In this document: piece by piece, positions 13,701 through 28,700 of the stretch
How the letters are laid out: the number at the start of each line of letters is the position of its first letter
Position numbering within the stretch: position 1 is the stretch's first letter
NCBI GenBank assembly: GCA_037043455.1
Contig: JAWPHD010000130.1
Location: 514,501-578,500 of the forward strand
Direction: 5' to 3'
DNA from: Cyrtodaria siliqua
Taxonomy: Eukaryota; Mollusca; Bivalvia; Adapedonta; Hiatellidae
DNA length: 64,000 nucleotides
Translations under genes and position numbers: made by a program
Notes under the pieces: generated by a model
The model's database searches: none
Told to the model about the DNA's origin: nothing
What the model saw: the letters and a program-made list of their open reading frames with translations, nothing else

Positions 13701-16700
13701 GCATAAATAAACATGCAAAACGTTAGTAGCTGGCGACGTCAATGCGCAGAATATAAATAATATGCAAGAACAATAATCAATCTTGGGTATCCAATTCAGA
13801 TAGGGATATGCCAACCCTCGGTATATCTGTTTTAATCGGAACCGAGGCTCTGCGAGTATACCTCGTGTTGGAATTTCCCTATCTTCACCGGATGAACGGG
13901 TCTTATATTCATTACTAGTAGGAAACTGTACCTGATTTGAACTGAAGCTGATAAACAGTTTTCAACATGTTGTTAACTGAACCGATATGTTTCGGAGTTA
14001 TGCCGCTTGGTTATGTAAAAATGGATGAATTTAAATTGTTTTATGCCAACATTTGAATTTCGTCATATTTGATTCCATGGTTTATTCAAACTGGTGTAAC
14101 GTTTTGCCGATATACAGCAATATATATAATTTTCCTTGGGGCTTTCCTAGCCGTTGATTAGTAAAAATATGTACAAAACAATGATTCTAAAGATGATTCA
14201 AACAATGGTTTCAAAACTCCAAATACGAGGCCACAACTACCTCCGAATTATTCAAGCGTTGTAACACACTGTCTGCAATATCGAACCTATCTGTCGTCTA
14301 CGAACTGGAGTTCCAGCCGCACAGTTATAGCCGCACACGTCTATAGCAAACTTCTATATCTGCAACACTTCTATAGCGCCCGCACCCTTTAACAACACCT
14401 GTATCAAGGAAGCTGTGCTTCTCAAGATCGCTACAGGTGTGACACACAGAACCCTATCAAAGAAGCGGGGCTTCCAATGACAAGGCTCTAACTCAAGGAT
14501 AGATACAGCTGCAACCTGTGCACTAAGCCTATGCTAACATATACCCTCTCAAGGAAGCGGGGCTTCTCGAGAGAACCCGGATATAATGTTTGATAGTGCT
14601 TTTGGCCCGAAGTCCCAGCAAAATACAATCCTTCAAAATACGAGCAGTATTTAATTAACATATACCGATGTTAACCGTCGGACACTCAGACAAGAAGTGC
14701 CCCCCAAAACTGGGGGTGTGTGTGTAATTCTAAGGTTTATAGTCCGTCCGCCAACGAACACGTCAAGGTATACCTGACGCGATGGGCACAATAGAGTCTG
14801 GACTTTGCCCCCCCCTCCCCCTCCCCCTCCCCCAAAACTGAAGCGCTTTCCCCTTTTAAGTTTTATACCAGACGACTCAGAGCGACCTCTAGCAGCTCAC
14901 CGATCTTTGGCGATGTTCAACGGAAAAAATAATTTCATATAAATCACTTATATATTCTAACTGTCTAAACAACTAAATTAGTGTCATGATCATACAAATG
15001 TATTCAAAGCAATGTAGAGTCGTATTCAACAACCAAACATACCTACAACTGATCTGTGTTGATAAAACTGTAAATGTTTTCTTTGTAAGCAGTTTGTTGC
15101 TATTTGAGTAAATGGAGTCATTTAAAACAAGGGAAGTAATCGTGTTACAAATACAATTTCACCACACTGGCAATAAAAGTAGATATACAAGTCGAACAGG
15201 AAATTGACAATCTCGACATTGAGCGAAATCAGTGTAATGGAGGAATTAAAAATAGACACACTTCTGTTTGGAAATGTAGTAACTTTAGATAGTAAATGTA
15301 ATACCGTTCAGTAACATTTTATGGCGAGAGAGTGTTTATGCCCTGTTGAAGAATGAATTTGACACAGAGAATAAACACAATATAACATTACTATCCTCGT
15401 TTATTTCAAAATAAGTCCATCATAGGATTAGTTGTACGTTATTTATGCTAAGCTGATGTTATGGTGAGAGACGGACTGTCTGGTGCGTAAGCGGTAGGCT
15501 TTCACATAACTTATGTGATTTGAAAGGTAGGAGTGAATATTGTTACATTTTAAAGAAATATAATGGTTAGTACAGATGTATGTGAGTAAAGCGTCCTTAG
15601 ATAATCATGGGCCCCCTGCTGTATTTATATTAGCAATATGATATAATACGTGGAAACTATATTAACATTTTTTATCTTGTTGCTGTCCTTTTTATTATAG
15701 TCCAGCTATCAACAGAAGAACATTCTCAGCCTACTACGTTTATTATAAGGTATAGGAAACCAATTTCGCTACATTTAATTATACATAGGTATAAAAGTCG
15801 AACAGGAAATGTAGCATTGCCAGAACACAGTAAACCAAAAAGCAAACACATATATACAAAACAAACAACACTCATGGGTAAAGATAAAAAATACGCGACA
15901 CCACAAACATAAAATAGTTGACAATAGGGCTACTGCCTTAAAACGGTCAGTGGCATAAAGAAGACTGCTAGGCTTTAGACCATGTTCTAGAGTGCACCAA
16001 ACCTCACTCTTACCCAACTGTCATCCAAATTAAATGGGACAATTAAAAAAAAAGTCCCCGCCAGACTATATCCTCTACCAAACTAGGCAGCATTTATAGG
16101 CCATATATGTATAACATAAAGATGATCATAATGTATGGATATACAAACAAAAGCCTCGAAAATAGATATAAAAAACATACAGAATATGTAGCTTTGCATG
16201 ACCACAGTCAACCAGCTACAAATCAAGTACTTGTATTCAATGACTTGGCAGAAGCAAGAGTAACAAGGGAATACACTGTTAAGAGCATGACAAGACAAGA
16301 CTAAAATACAAACTCTTCTAAATGAGGATAATTAACAATGTCAAAATTGAAATCATCACTCTTGTCATATATTTTGCTGATTATTTCTCCATTTTTAATC
16401 GAGATATTTAAATTAAGAAAAGAAGCTTCATAATCTTTAGGATAGATAGGATGATACTACTTACCATTAAATAACAGAAAGGATCGCTAATGTTCACTGT
16501 ATCATCCAAATTCCGAGAGGTGCTATTCAAGACTTCGATGACATTTTGCACGTAGTATCTGGCGAACGACTCAACATCTACGACAAACGGTGAACAGTTC
16601 GCATCGTGGTACAAACAATCTGTCTACATACAGTAGTTCCATACAGGACGAAAATATTATTTTTTAAGAAATAAGTGCTTCACCATATTCTTGGAAAGTC

Positions 16701-19700
16701 TGCATAGTGTACATGGTGTAATTGTCTACATTGTCGTTAGTAAGCCCTCATAAATATTGTTTCTCAAGTGAAAGTGTGTTCATGAATAAGAGCAATACGC
16801 TTGTCTTTGTGGTAAAGTTTATAGTATGAAAAAGTCATAAATATTGATAGATGAATCTTGACGCTTATTACAAAGTGTTGAAAACTTCTGCATTTTAAAC
16901 TGACCAACATAAATTAAATACAGATTTGTCAAAAGCCTTAGCAAAATAGTTTTTGACGTGATCTTTAACGAAAGTAAGACAAGCATCATAACGTTTGAAG
17001 ATGTTAAGGAGTGATGAAGGCGTTATAAATAAAATAAAACGGGCTTTATAAGGTTGTTCGTGCACATTTAGTAGTCTAGAACAAAGTAGAAAATTTGTTT
17101 TTACTTTTCGTTTACCCCAGCCTTGAAGGTGGTACGCTGAAATAAAGCATTGAATTGATTCAAAACATACATTATTAGATGCTTTATAAGCAGGACACAT
17201 ATTCAAGACAACATTTATATTTTAGTGCTTTATAGAAACAAATATTGTAACAAACAATTTTATTTCCAGATATATGCAGCTGAAAATAATGGCAAACCAG
17301 GCATTGCCGATATTGACAGTATAATACAGCGAAGACGACTCCGGGAAGGTAAGTATGAAATTGGCAGCAACAATCTTAACCAAAAAGGAGATAAGACAAG
17401 CTATGTTCACAATATTTCCCCAATTTATATAAATAGATAACTAGAAAACGATTTTTACAATAGGCTTATCTACCTGTACGCAGATTTTCTGTTGCGTATA
17501 CATGGAACATTCCCTTTCAGAAGTGAGTATAATAGTCGACACACAGCCAAAACACAGCCAAAACACGATAAAAACAAAGACGAATTACAATGTTAATGAA
17601 CAGGGCATGTGACATCACAAGCACAAGCACAAACGGATTGGCAATAAGTCTACCGCCTTGGAACGGTCAGTGGCAAAAAGGCCGCTGGGGTTTAAACAAT
17701 GCTCAAGGGTACACCAAACCTCACTCGTACCATATTGTGATCCCAATAACACGGGACAGTGCAAATAAAGACATCACCGCAAGGTTAAATCATGTTTTTA
17801 TTGACAAGAAAGAATGCAGTTAATGATATACTTCTCATTAGCGGAGGAAGCAGTTAATGTGATGCTTCTCATTAGCGAAGGAAGCAGTTAATGGGATGCT
17901 TCTCATTAGCGAAGGAAGCAGTTAATGATATACTTCTCATTAGCGGAGGAAGCAGTTAATGGGATGCTTCTCATTAGCGAAGGAAGCAGTTAATGGGATG
18001 CTTCTCATTAGCGAAGGAAGCAGTTAATGTTATACTTCTCATTAGCGGAGGAACCAGTTAATGTTATACTTCTCATTAGCGGAGGAAGCAGTTAATGGAA
18101 TGCTTCTCATTAGCGGAGGAACCAGTTAATGTTATACTTCTCATTAGCGGAGGAAGCAGTTAATGTTATACTTCTCATTAGTGGAGGAAGCAGTTACTGG
18201 AATGCTTCTCATTAGCGGAGGAAGCAGTTAATGTTATACTTCTCATTAGTGGAGGAAGCTGTTAATGGGATGCTTCTCATTAGCGGAGAAAGCAGTTAAT
18301 TGTGATGCTTCTCATTAGCGGAGGAAGCAGTTAATGATATACTTCTCATTAGCGGAGGAAGCAGTTAATGGGATGCTTCTCATTAGCGATGGAAGCAGTT
18401 AATGGGATGCTTCTCATTAGCGAAGGAAGCAGTTAATGTTATACTTCTCATTAGCGGAGGAAGCAGTTAATGTTATACTTCTCATAAGCAGTTAATGGAA
18501 TGCTTCTCATTAGTGGAGGAACCAGTTAATGTTATACTTCTCATTAGTGGAGAAAGCAGTTAATGTTATACTTCTCATTAGCGGAGGAAGCAGTTAATGT
18601 GATGCTTCTCATTAGCGAAGGAAGCAGTTAATGGGATGCTTCTCATTAGCGAAGGAAGCAGTTAATGATATACTTCTCATTAGCGGAGGAAGCAGTTAAT
18701 GTGATGCTTCTCATTAGCGAAGGAAGCAGTTAATGGGATGCTTCTCATTAGCGAAGGAAGCAGTTAATGATATACTTCTCATTAGCGGAGGAAGCAGTTA
18801 ATGTGATGCTTCTCATTAGCGAAGGAAGCAGTTAATGGGATGCTTCTCATTAGCGAAGGAAGCAGTTAATGATATACTTCTCATTAGCGGAGGAAGCAGT
18901 TAATGGGATGCTTCTCATTAGCGATGGAAGCAGTTAATGGGATGCTTCTCATTAGCGAAGGAAGCAGTTAATGTTATACTTCTCATTAGCGGAGGAAGCA
19001 GTTAATGTTATACTTCTCATTAGCGGAGGAAGCAGTTAATGGAATGCTTCTCATTAGCGGAGGAACCAGTTAATGTTATACTTCTCATTAGCGGAGGAAG
19101 CAGTTAATGTTATACTTCTCATTAGTGGAGGAAGCAGTTACTGGAATGCTTCTCATTAGCGGAGGAAGCAGTTAATGTTATACTTCTCATTAGTGGAGGA
19201 AGCTGTTAATGGGATGCTTCTCATTAGCGGATGAAGCAGTTAATTGTGATGCTTCTCATTAGCGGAGGAAGCAGTTAATGTTATACTTCTCATTAGCGGA
19301 GGAAGCAGTTAACGTTATACTTCTCATTAGTGGAGGAAGCAGTTAATGGGATGCTTCTCATTAGCGGATGAAGCAGTTAATTGTGATGCTTCTCATTAGC
19401 GGAGGAAGCAGTTAATGTTATACTTCTCATTAGCGGAGGAAGCAGTTAACGTTATACTTCTCATTAGCGAAGGAAGCAGTTAATGGAATGCTTCTCATTA
19501 GTGGAGGAACCAGTTAATGTTATACTTCTCATTAGTGGAGAAAGCAGTTAATGTTATACTTCTCATTAGCGGAGGAAGCAGTTAATGGAATGCTTCTCAT
19601 TAGCGGAGGAAGCAGTTAATGTTATACTTCTCATTAGTGGAGGAAGCAGTTAATGGGATGCTTCTCATTAGCGGATGAAGCAGTTAATTGTGATGCTTCT

Positions 19701-22700
19701 CATTAGCGGAGGAAGCAGTTAATGTTATACTTCTCATTAGCGGAGGAAGCAGTTAACGTTATACTTCTCATTAGCGAAGGAAGCAGTTAATGGAATGCTT
19801 CTCATTAGTGGAGGAACCAGTTAATGTTATACTTCTCATTAGCGGAGGAACCAGTTAATGTTATACTTCTCATTAGCGGAGGAAGCAGTTAATGGGATGC
19901 TTCTCATTAGCGGAGGAAGCAGTTAATGTTATACTTCTCATTAGTGGAGAAAGCAGTTAATGTTATACTTCTCATTAGCGGAGGAAGCAGTTAATGGAAT
20001 GCTTCTCATTAGCGGAGGAAGCAGTTAATGTTATACTTCTCATTAGTGGAGGAAGCAGTTAATGTTATACTTCTCATTAGCGGAGGAAGCAGTTAATGGA
20101 ATGCTTCTCATTAGCGGAGGAAGCAGTTAATGTTATACTTCTCATTAGTGGAGGAAGCAGTTAATGGGATGCTTCTCATTAGCGGATGAAGCAGTTAATT
20201 GTGATGCTTCTCATTAGCGGAGGAAGCAGTTAATGTTATACTTCTCATTAGCGGAGGAAGCAGTTAACGTTATACTTCTCATTAGCGAAGGAAGCAGTTA
20301 ATGGAATGCTTCTCATTAGTGGAGGAACCAGTTAATGTTATACTTCTCATTAGCGGAGGAACCAGTTAATGTTATACTTCTCATTAGTGGAGAAAGCAGT
20401 TAATGTTATACTTCTCATTAGCGGAGGAACCAGTTAATGTTATACTTCTCATTAGTGGAGAAAGCAGTTAACGTTATACTTCTCATTAGCGAAGGAAGCA
20501 GTTAATGGAATGCTTCTCATTAGTGGAGGAACCAGTTAATGTTATACTTCTCATTAGTGGAGAAAGCAGTTAACGTTATACTTCTCATTAGCGAAGGAAG
20601 CAGTTAATGGAATGCTTCTCATTAGTGGAGGAACCAGTTAATGTTATACTTCTCATTAGCGGAGGAAGCAGTTAATGTTATACTTCTCATTAGCGGAGGA
20701 AGCAGTTAATGGGATGCTTCTCATTAGCGGAGGAAGCAGTTAATGGGATGCTTCTCATTAGCGGAGGAAGCAGTTAATGTTATACTTCTCATTAGCGGAG
20801 GAAGCAGTTAATGTTATACTTCTCATTAGCGAAGGAAGCAGTTAATGTTATACTTCTCATTAGCGGAGGAAGCAGTTAATGTTATACTTCTCATTAGCGG
20901 AGGAAGCAGTTAATGTTATACTTCTCATTAGCGGAGGAAGCTGTTAATGTTATACTTCTCATTAGCGGAGGAAGCTGTTAATGTTATACTTCTCATTAGC
21001 GGAGGAAGCTGTTAATGTTATACTTCTCATTAGTGGAGGAAGCAGTTAATGTTATACTTCTCATTAGCGGAGGAAGCAGTTAATGGGATGCTTCTCATCA
21101 GCGGAGGAAGCAGTTAATGTTATACTTCTCATTAGCGGAGGAAGCAGTTATTGGAATGCTCTCATTAGTGGAGGAAGATAACCCTGACCTTTGCTAGGAC
21201 GTATCTCGCATTTTCGTATACACATTCAAAGCAATTAATCTACACATGTCTTCGTCGATTTCTTCGGTGTAAATTTCGTTCTAATCTTAATGTGATTAAT
21301 TTGCCCTGATGCTAATTGGACAAGGTTAGTATGACAGTTGTTGATTAGAGATTCAACATTTAAATGTTTCCTGAAAATGGGCGACCTTACATGTTGTTTA
21401 TTACGCCTTTCCTGAACATTTGCACCACGTTGTTGATGCCTCACTGATAAATTGTAAGTTAAGTCAGACATAAACGTTTACTCATTTCTTGGGGAACATA
21501 TAATGTGTTTCAAGTTCATAAACTTTCAACTGTTAACAAGTTAGAAAAATGTATTGACCATACTTGGTCATTTTACACTTGTGTACATATCTGATGAAAT
21601 GGACGAATACATTGTTATTTAGTAAATAAAAAAACACTAATAGAGATAATAATAATAGCATGTAAACAGCATCTCTGTTCAGTCCTTCCCCATGTGGTTC
21701 CCGGCCTCTGCTTATCCCGCCAGAGGCATATTATCCGACCAATTCATGTTCATTTTGTCAATGTTTGACCGATTTAGTAAAGGTGCTCCTCATCCCTCTT
21801 ATGTTATATTAGGTGCTACTTGAGAAGTGGCAGAAACACTGATTGTGGGTGATACAAATCTAGGTCCATTCTGCATATTTTATTTCGATGTAAATTGAGG
21901 GTGGGTCTGAGAATTTCATCCCCTTTGGCACCATGAAACCATTTGTGTTTTGAGCAAATCCCTTCTCAACTAGTTATATTCAGGGATACCTGCTTACGAA
22001 TAAGGGATATTTGAGACTAAAATAAGTCACACCAGAACATTACAGAAACTAACCCGCTAAATAACGGCAAAATAACACTTCAAAACCGTGTATCAAAACT
22101 CTGTCCAGGTGTTCAGGTCATATACTAATGCATATGTGCCGATTAAAAGTAAAAGTTTATTCTCGGGTTCTAAGATTACCCGTGACTGAATTTGCGTAAA
22201 ATGAATTATGATTTGGTAACTATTAATTCGACGCTCCAGTTTCGGGTTAAAGCACTCGTGAACATATAGGTTTTCTCACTTCTCGATGAAAATAAATCCC
22301 ATATTCACTCCAAACCAACACATATGGTCAATAGTTATTTTACAATAAATTAGATTATAATATATAGAGGCTCTATATATTATAATCTAATTTATTGTAA
22401 AATAACTATTATAATTATTGTTATCATAGTTATTGTTATTATTTATATTATTATTATTCTAGTAATAGTAGTGTTCATTAGTAATATCATTCGTAATAGT
22501 AATTATTTTATACCTCATATCTTTAGTGACACGCGGCACTTGAAGTTTTTATAAAGCATTAAAATTAGCGCCCCGGTTTATTCAGTATACAGTAACATTT
22601 AACTTGAAACCTGCTAGCATAGATTATTTATTTTTGTTGAGTTTTAAAGTTTTCTTATTTTTTTCTACCAAAGGTTTGAACATATTACTGGTGCAATATA

Positions 22701-25700
22701 ATCAGCAGTTAGACATATGCACAAACATAATAGTCTTATATATAACGTTAGTGACTGAACAAGTGCAAAGTATGTAGTAAAACTAACTGGACGGCGTGAG
22801 TTTTTAAAAAAATCAAGACCTGTTTTTCCTGAATGAGTTTTGATCGATATTTGTAAATTAAAGTTTTCACCACTGTGATTTCGATATATTTTTACAAGTG
22901 ATTTATTGCAATGTAATTTGCTATACACAAGTAGTAATGAGCTCTGACAATATCAGACGAAAGAGGTTAAGATTCACATATATGATTACCATAAAATATG
23001 ATTTGTGCGTCTTTAACTTATATATACTTTTCGTTAACAAGAGATACGTCTATACATGGCAAATGACTGGCGCTTTGGAGTAAAGATAACCAACTGGGGT
23101 GTATGTGTGTGTGTGTGTGTGTGTGAGGTGGAGGGGGGAATTATATAGGTAACTGCTAATCACTGTTATACATACAGTTGCATGATAAAATGGTGTTATT
23201 CAATTTAATTTTGTCTCAGATGATGAGGCCCTCCCAATACAGCTTTTGTATCAAGCCAACATATAAACATATAAAAGCAGGTTTTCATAAGTTGTGTTTT
23301 GGTTATATATTTTTTTCTAATGAATTCTAATGAATTATCAAATAAGTTTTGTATTTAGTATAGCTAACTTCTTAATTTGTTTTTGTTTTTTCTTCATAAA
23401 GTTGAAGTATCATATACTGATCTCTCCTAGATGCTGTTCAACATAACTATATACGTATGCTATTCAAAGAAAAAACTTTACTCTCGACCTCAGCTTATCG
23501 GTCATGTAGCATGTCAGCAGTTTCAATGCCTTTTTCAATGACCACTAAGCGTTGGGAAATAGGTCCTTAAGTGAAACTAGATTTAAACACCACCCATGAC
23601 TGTAAATGAATGATATGAGTCCGGCAGCGTTATTATATGGTTGCATGTTTATGTGAAATTTAAGTGGTTACACTTGACATTTGATAATTACATTACAATT
23701 AGAAACGTCATACTCGACATACTAAACTAAAGGTTATGTGTTAGCTGTATTTTTAATATACATGCATTGACTTGTATAACTTAGTGTCTCATAGGCCGAT
23801 GTCGGCCTAAATGTCATTTATTTTAATATGTTGTAATGAACGTTGTGTATGCCATATGATGATTTGTGACACTTTAATAAACATTTATCTTCTTCTTCTT
23901 CTCTTCTTCTACTAAACTAAAAGTCGCTGGCGATAATTGGACTCGAAAAATAAGTAAATGCAGAACTCAGAATTCGGAATGATAAAAATGTTACATTTTG
24001 AAATCGAAATAACATGCAACAGTAAAAACTCGATCATCAGAATTAGATAAATTTTATTCACATGCGGTCATCGATTAGTATTGTAATTGTACTCGAACTG
24101 CTAGCATAGACAGACGGCTGCTAAAAACAAAAAAATATATATACATTTCCATATCATTGTCGTATTCTAGACTCTTTGAGAAGTTCAAAGATGAGCCAAA
24201 ATCAACAATACTACTCATTCCAGAGTTTTGATACAATAGGACATCGCAGGGTGATACATGTGTATTTAAGCGGAAAAAAACAACAATCGAAATTCAGTTA
24301 GCTGACTTATGAACTAGTATAAACGACAAAGACATGACAAAGTACATAATATAGCACAAAAATGTCTGCCTGAGCGCGGGGGTTCTTTTAATATAAATCA
24401 TTGTTATTGTAGAAAGCCGGTCATGCACGTTTGATGCCACACATCGCTGCATTAAAGGATTTGCATTTATAAACGAATAAGTAGCAAAGTTGAATTTTGG
24501 CTCTAAATTAAGGTTATGTCTTGGACATTAAAATTGTATTCGGTTTAGTCTTAGTCAAAAACACATATTTATAAGCGTTTGTCAACTTCTAGCATCGAAT
24601 TCTATTACCATGGACTAATAAATTAATGCTTAAAAAACATAGAAGGTTTGCAAATATGGCAACCGCATTGGAACGGTCAGTGGCAAAAAGGCCGCTCTGC
24701 GTTTAAACCAGTTCTAGGCTGCACCAAACCTCGACCTTATCCTATTGTCATCCCAGTAAAACGGGACATTTTTTTCGACACCAGCGGCTTTACGCAGGGA
24801 CGGATTCAGGATTTCATGTTGTGAATTTTGGGGTTAACAAGTAGACAGTCAACCAAAACACACAATAAATACAAGTTAAAGGGATACCTGACAATCTTGA
24901 TTTTTTAAAAGCTCGCGGCGTCCCGTTGTTGCACTGGCTTCTGCGAAAACACTGCGTATTTGCATTGTTGCTTACTAGGCTTTATTCTTAATACTCATAT
25001 GTACATGATCGTTTATGTGTTATACTTATATTGCCTATTAATTCTGCCTTCAGTCAGGACGCAAGTGGTTATTTCCTTGCGCGTCTCCACTCATTTGACA
25101 ACTGTATGGCAACGTTGAAAATAGTTCCCTACCGAGTACCTCTTCGAAAAAAACTGAGAATCCGCCATTTTGTTGGCTTGAAATTACCGAAAAAATTGAA
25201 GAAAAATCGAAATTCTTATATACGCAGCCATTATTGCCACTACATCCTCCATTTGAAATTATTTATACCAATGAAAAGAATGTCATAAGTCAAAGAAAAC
25301 ATCAAAATATTTATTGAATGCTTTCAAATCGGTCATCAAACATGCAAAAATACATCGATTTTTAAGCCGATTTTGTCAATTGAGTCAACTTCGAAAGACT
25401 AGCATGTTAATGTATCAACGTAATGTTGTATGTTCTGTCAACATGCTATTTCAACAACTTATCGTGTGTCCGAATCCAATCTTTAAAACGGCTAGAAATG
25501 CAGTATAATCACCTGACAATCTTGATTTTTCAAAAGCTCGCGGCGTCCCGTTAGTTTTTTCCGCATATCTTGCATTTGTTCAATCATTAATATTAATTAT
25601 AAAAATGTATAATGCGAATTATCTTTCGTTTATTACTAACATATTGCACCAATAACATGTTTAAACCTCTGCCGTGAATGCTACATTTCCTGTATGAGTT

Positions 25701-28700
25701 TTATACACATATTTTTTAATGCATATGTTACATTTCAGTGGGGTTTAGCAGTTTTGAGGTGGCAAAATCACGGCTTCTCTACCATAACGAGGCTAACACG
25801 GACAGGTACATAATCATGTTTATATACACATTTTGTCATTTGTATCATGCTCATTCAATGTCTTTATCACGACACCGCGTATGCAAACGTGGAAACGTGG
25901 CTCCACCGTCAATGGAGTGTCTGCTATAGAATGTGCCGCAACTCTGCAGTTCTGCAGGTAAGAAGGTTCTAGGCCCATTCTCTATAATTTATCTTGATGT
26001 AAATGGAGGATGACCCTGGTAAGTTCATTCCTGTTAGGCGCCATATCAGCTTTCATGTGTTGGTGCGCCTTAAAACCCTATTAAATTCAATTCAGTATAT
26101 GTTTGTGTTCAATTGAAATATTTATATGAAGCAGATAAACAAAAAAAATAAAAAAATCAAAAAATCTTGATATGCATAGTTTTCAAAGCTGGTGTTTTGT
26201 TGTATTTTGTGGCGTTTGGGTCATTATCAACATCAGCAGAACGTTGATTTACTATATATATTGCATACAATTTAAGATATATGTGATAAACTGACTATAA
26301 TTGTATGCATTTCACACGTTGCTTAATATTCCATGTTGTCATCACATCTTGTAGATAACCATGTGAAAATAAACTGTTCAAATAAATAAAATGTACTGTT
26401 AAACCAATTTTAAATTCGCTACTGTATACATAATACATTACAATGTATACTGAAAGGAAAAAGAAACGCGACACGGAAATTTCCGCTATATATTGTATGT
26501 ACAATATGCTGCTGTTAAAATGGATACGTAAGATCTTTCCTTTCGGAAAAAAGACTAAAACAACACGTAACACAGCAATTAGTATTCCTGCAAAGCTTCA
26601 TTATTGACAGAGTACGCGTTTGGCGCAAACTTAGGATGCAACATTTTGCAAACTCTCTACGTTAAATACAGTACTGAACTGGCTCAATTTTTCAAAGAGG
26701 AACTTCAACTTTTATGAATTTCTTGTTACAGTGTGTACTGTGATTAAAACGTCTACAACATCACAGTTGTGTCCTTTCTCTAACTAACTGCAACCTTTTT
26801 TTTTTACAAAACATCTTTTGATTTCCTTGGAATATATATGGAATTAAGTGTGCAATATATACAATATATAGCGGATATTCCCGTGTCGCGTTTCTTTTTC
26901 CTCTCAGTATACTAATGCACCATTTGAACCAACGATACATTTCACTTCTGTACACATTTGCAGTTATTTTTTCAGAGTGTACTGGTTCAGAATTTAGACC
27001 AATCAAGCGGAAAAAATGTATATTGGAAACAAAGCCATTTTCATCTTACTCAATGCCAGAAAAATATACTGCCTGTACGATTCAAATATTTACATTATGA
27101 ACAATTTAGTTGATGCATGACATTTGTATTAACATATATAAAATATAGCGTGATAAGGAAACCAATTTATCAACATATATCTGTTTTATTGTTGTAGTAT
27201 TTCTGTCAGCCATTTACGACAACGACGCGATGTTGGTAACAATATTGTCAAGCCCATTACGTTGAACATAACTGCTGCTGAGAAAACGTTTGAATTGCAA
27301 ATGAAATATACAAAACCCGTTTTTAACAAAAACATCCGAATAGACATTAGACAGGGCGATAGCAACACAAAATGGCGTGGAGAACTACCCGACTGTTTTC
27401 TTGTTGGAAACGTGAAGGACGAACCAGGAGGAACAGTATCTGTCTCATACTGTGATAGACTGGTAATTACAGTTTGAACGTTTTGGCTGGTTTGATCACT
27501 AATAAGTTAATGCTTGTTTGAGTATTATCATTCAGTTTTCTTATTAAATACATAGAGGATATTTGTTTGTCTGGAGTGAATATAGGATTTATTTTCATCG
27601 AGAAGTGAGAACACTTATATTTTCACGACTGCTTTAGATCTAGCACGAGTCAAAATATATTCGAGTTTCCGTAGCACTTGTATATGAAAATGGAATGGAT
27701 AACAACTCTGTCTTGACATTAGAAAATGATATATGTTTAGTATTTCAAACCGACTCACATAGCTTGTTTGACAATTAAAAGCAGTTTTCGTTTTCTTATC
27801 ATTACGTGGTCCCGCCTTAATTCCATTAAGCGATGGGAAAGCTTATATTAGCAGGATTTTTCGACAATAAAACACGTTTAAAAACATTTGTAATGAAAGA
27901 AAAATATAACCTCTTTAAATTTACCTATTAAATATTTTAATTTTACAATATGCAAACCGTTTGAGCCAAACGTAAGATTTTATTTCATTCCCCAGCCAAC
28001 CCCGTTATCGCTTTTTGGAGAAGGGTTGGATGGGGTATGAAAGTTAATACTCAGACCACGTAATGATGACTTTAACTGTATGTTCAAACTCCCAGCCGCT
28101 CTTTGCCTTTGCCCGTTTGTTGTGTCTCATACTTGGCGTCGTTAATACTCAGACCACGTAATGACGACTTAAACTGTATGTTTAAACTCCCAGCCACTTT
28201 TTGCCTTTGCCCGTTTGTTGTGTCTCATACTTGGCTTCGTTAATACTCAGACTACGTAATGATGACTTTGACTGTATGTTTAAACTCCCAGCGGCTCTTT
28301 TGCCTTTGCCCGTTTGTTGTGTCTCATACTTGGCTTCGTTAATACTCAGACCACGTAATGATGACTTTGACTGTATGTTTAAACTCCCAGCCGCTCTTTG
28401 CCTTTGCCCGTTTGTTGTGTCTCATACTTGGCGTCGTTAATACTCAGACCACGTAATGATGCCGTTGACTGTATGTTTAAACTCCCAGCGGCTCTTTGCC
28501 TTTGCCCGTTTGTTGTGTTTCATACTTGGCTTCGTTAATACTCAGACCACGTAATGATGACTTTGACTGTATGTTTAAACTCCCAGCCGCTCTTTGCCTT
28601 TGCCCGTTTGTTGTGTCTCATACTTGGTTTCGTTAATACTCAGACCTCGTAATGAATACTTTGACTGTATGTTTAAACTCCCAGCGGCTCTTTTGCCTTT

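Noticed and set aside
16895..17206. 103-codon reverse-strand ORF just before exon 2
   Set aside because: No recognisable domain. Possibly part of the decayed retroelement at 16.3 kb, but not convincing enough to call.
17806..21178. CRISPR-like regular repeat
   Set aside because: Units are contiguous without unique spacers; this is a minisatellite in a eukaryotic intron. The same applies to the other arrays.
25031..25508. Two consecutive small ORFs that could be a gene
   Set aside because: They lie between 40-bp direct repeats in a dispersed segment and show no domain I recognise; annotated as transposon-derived.
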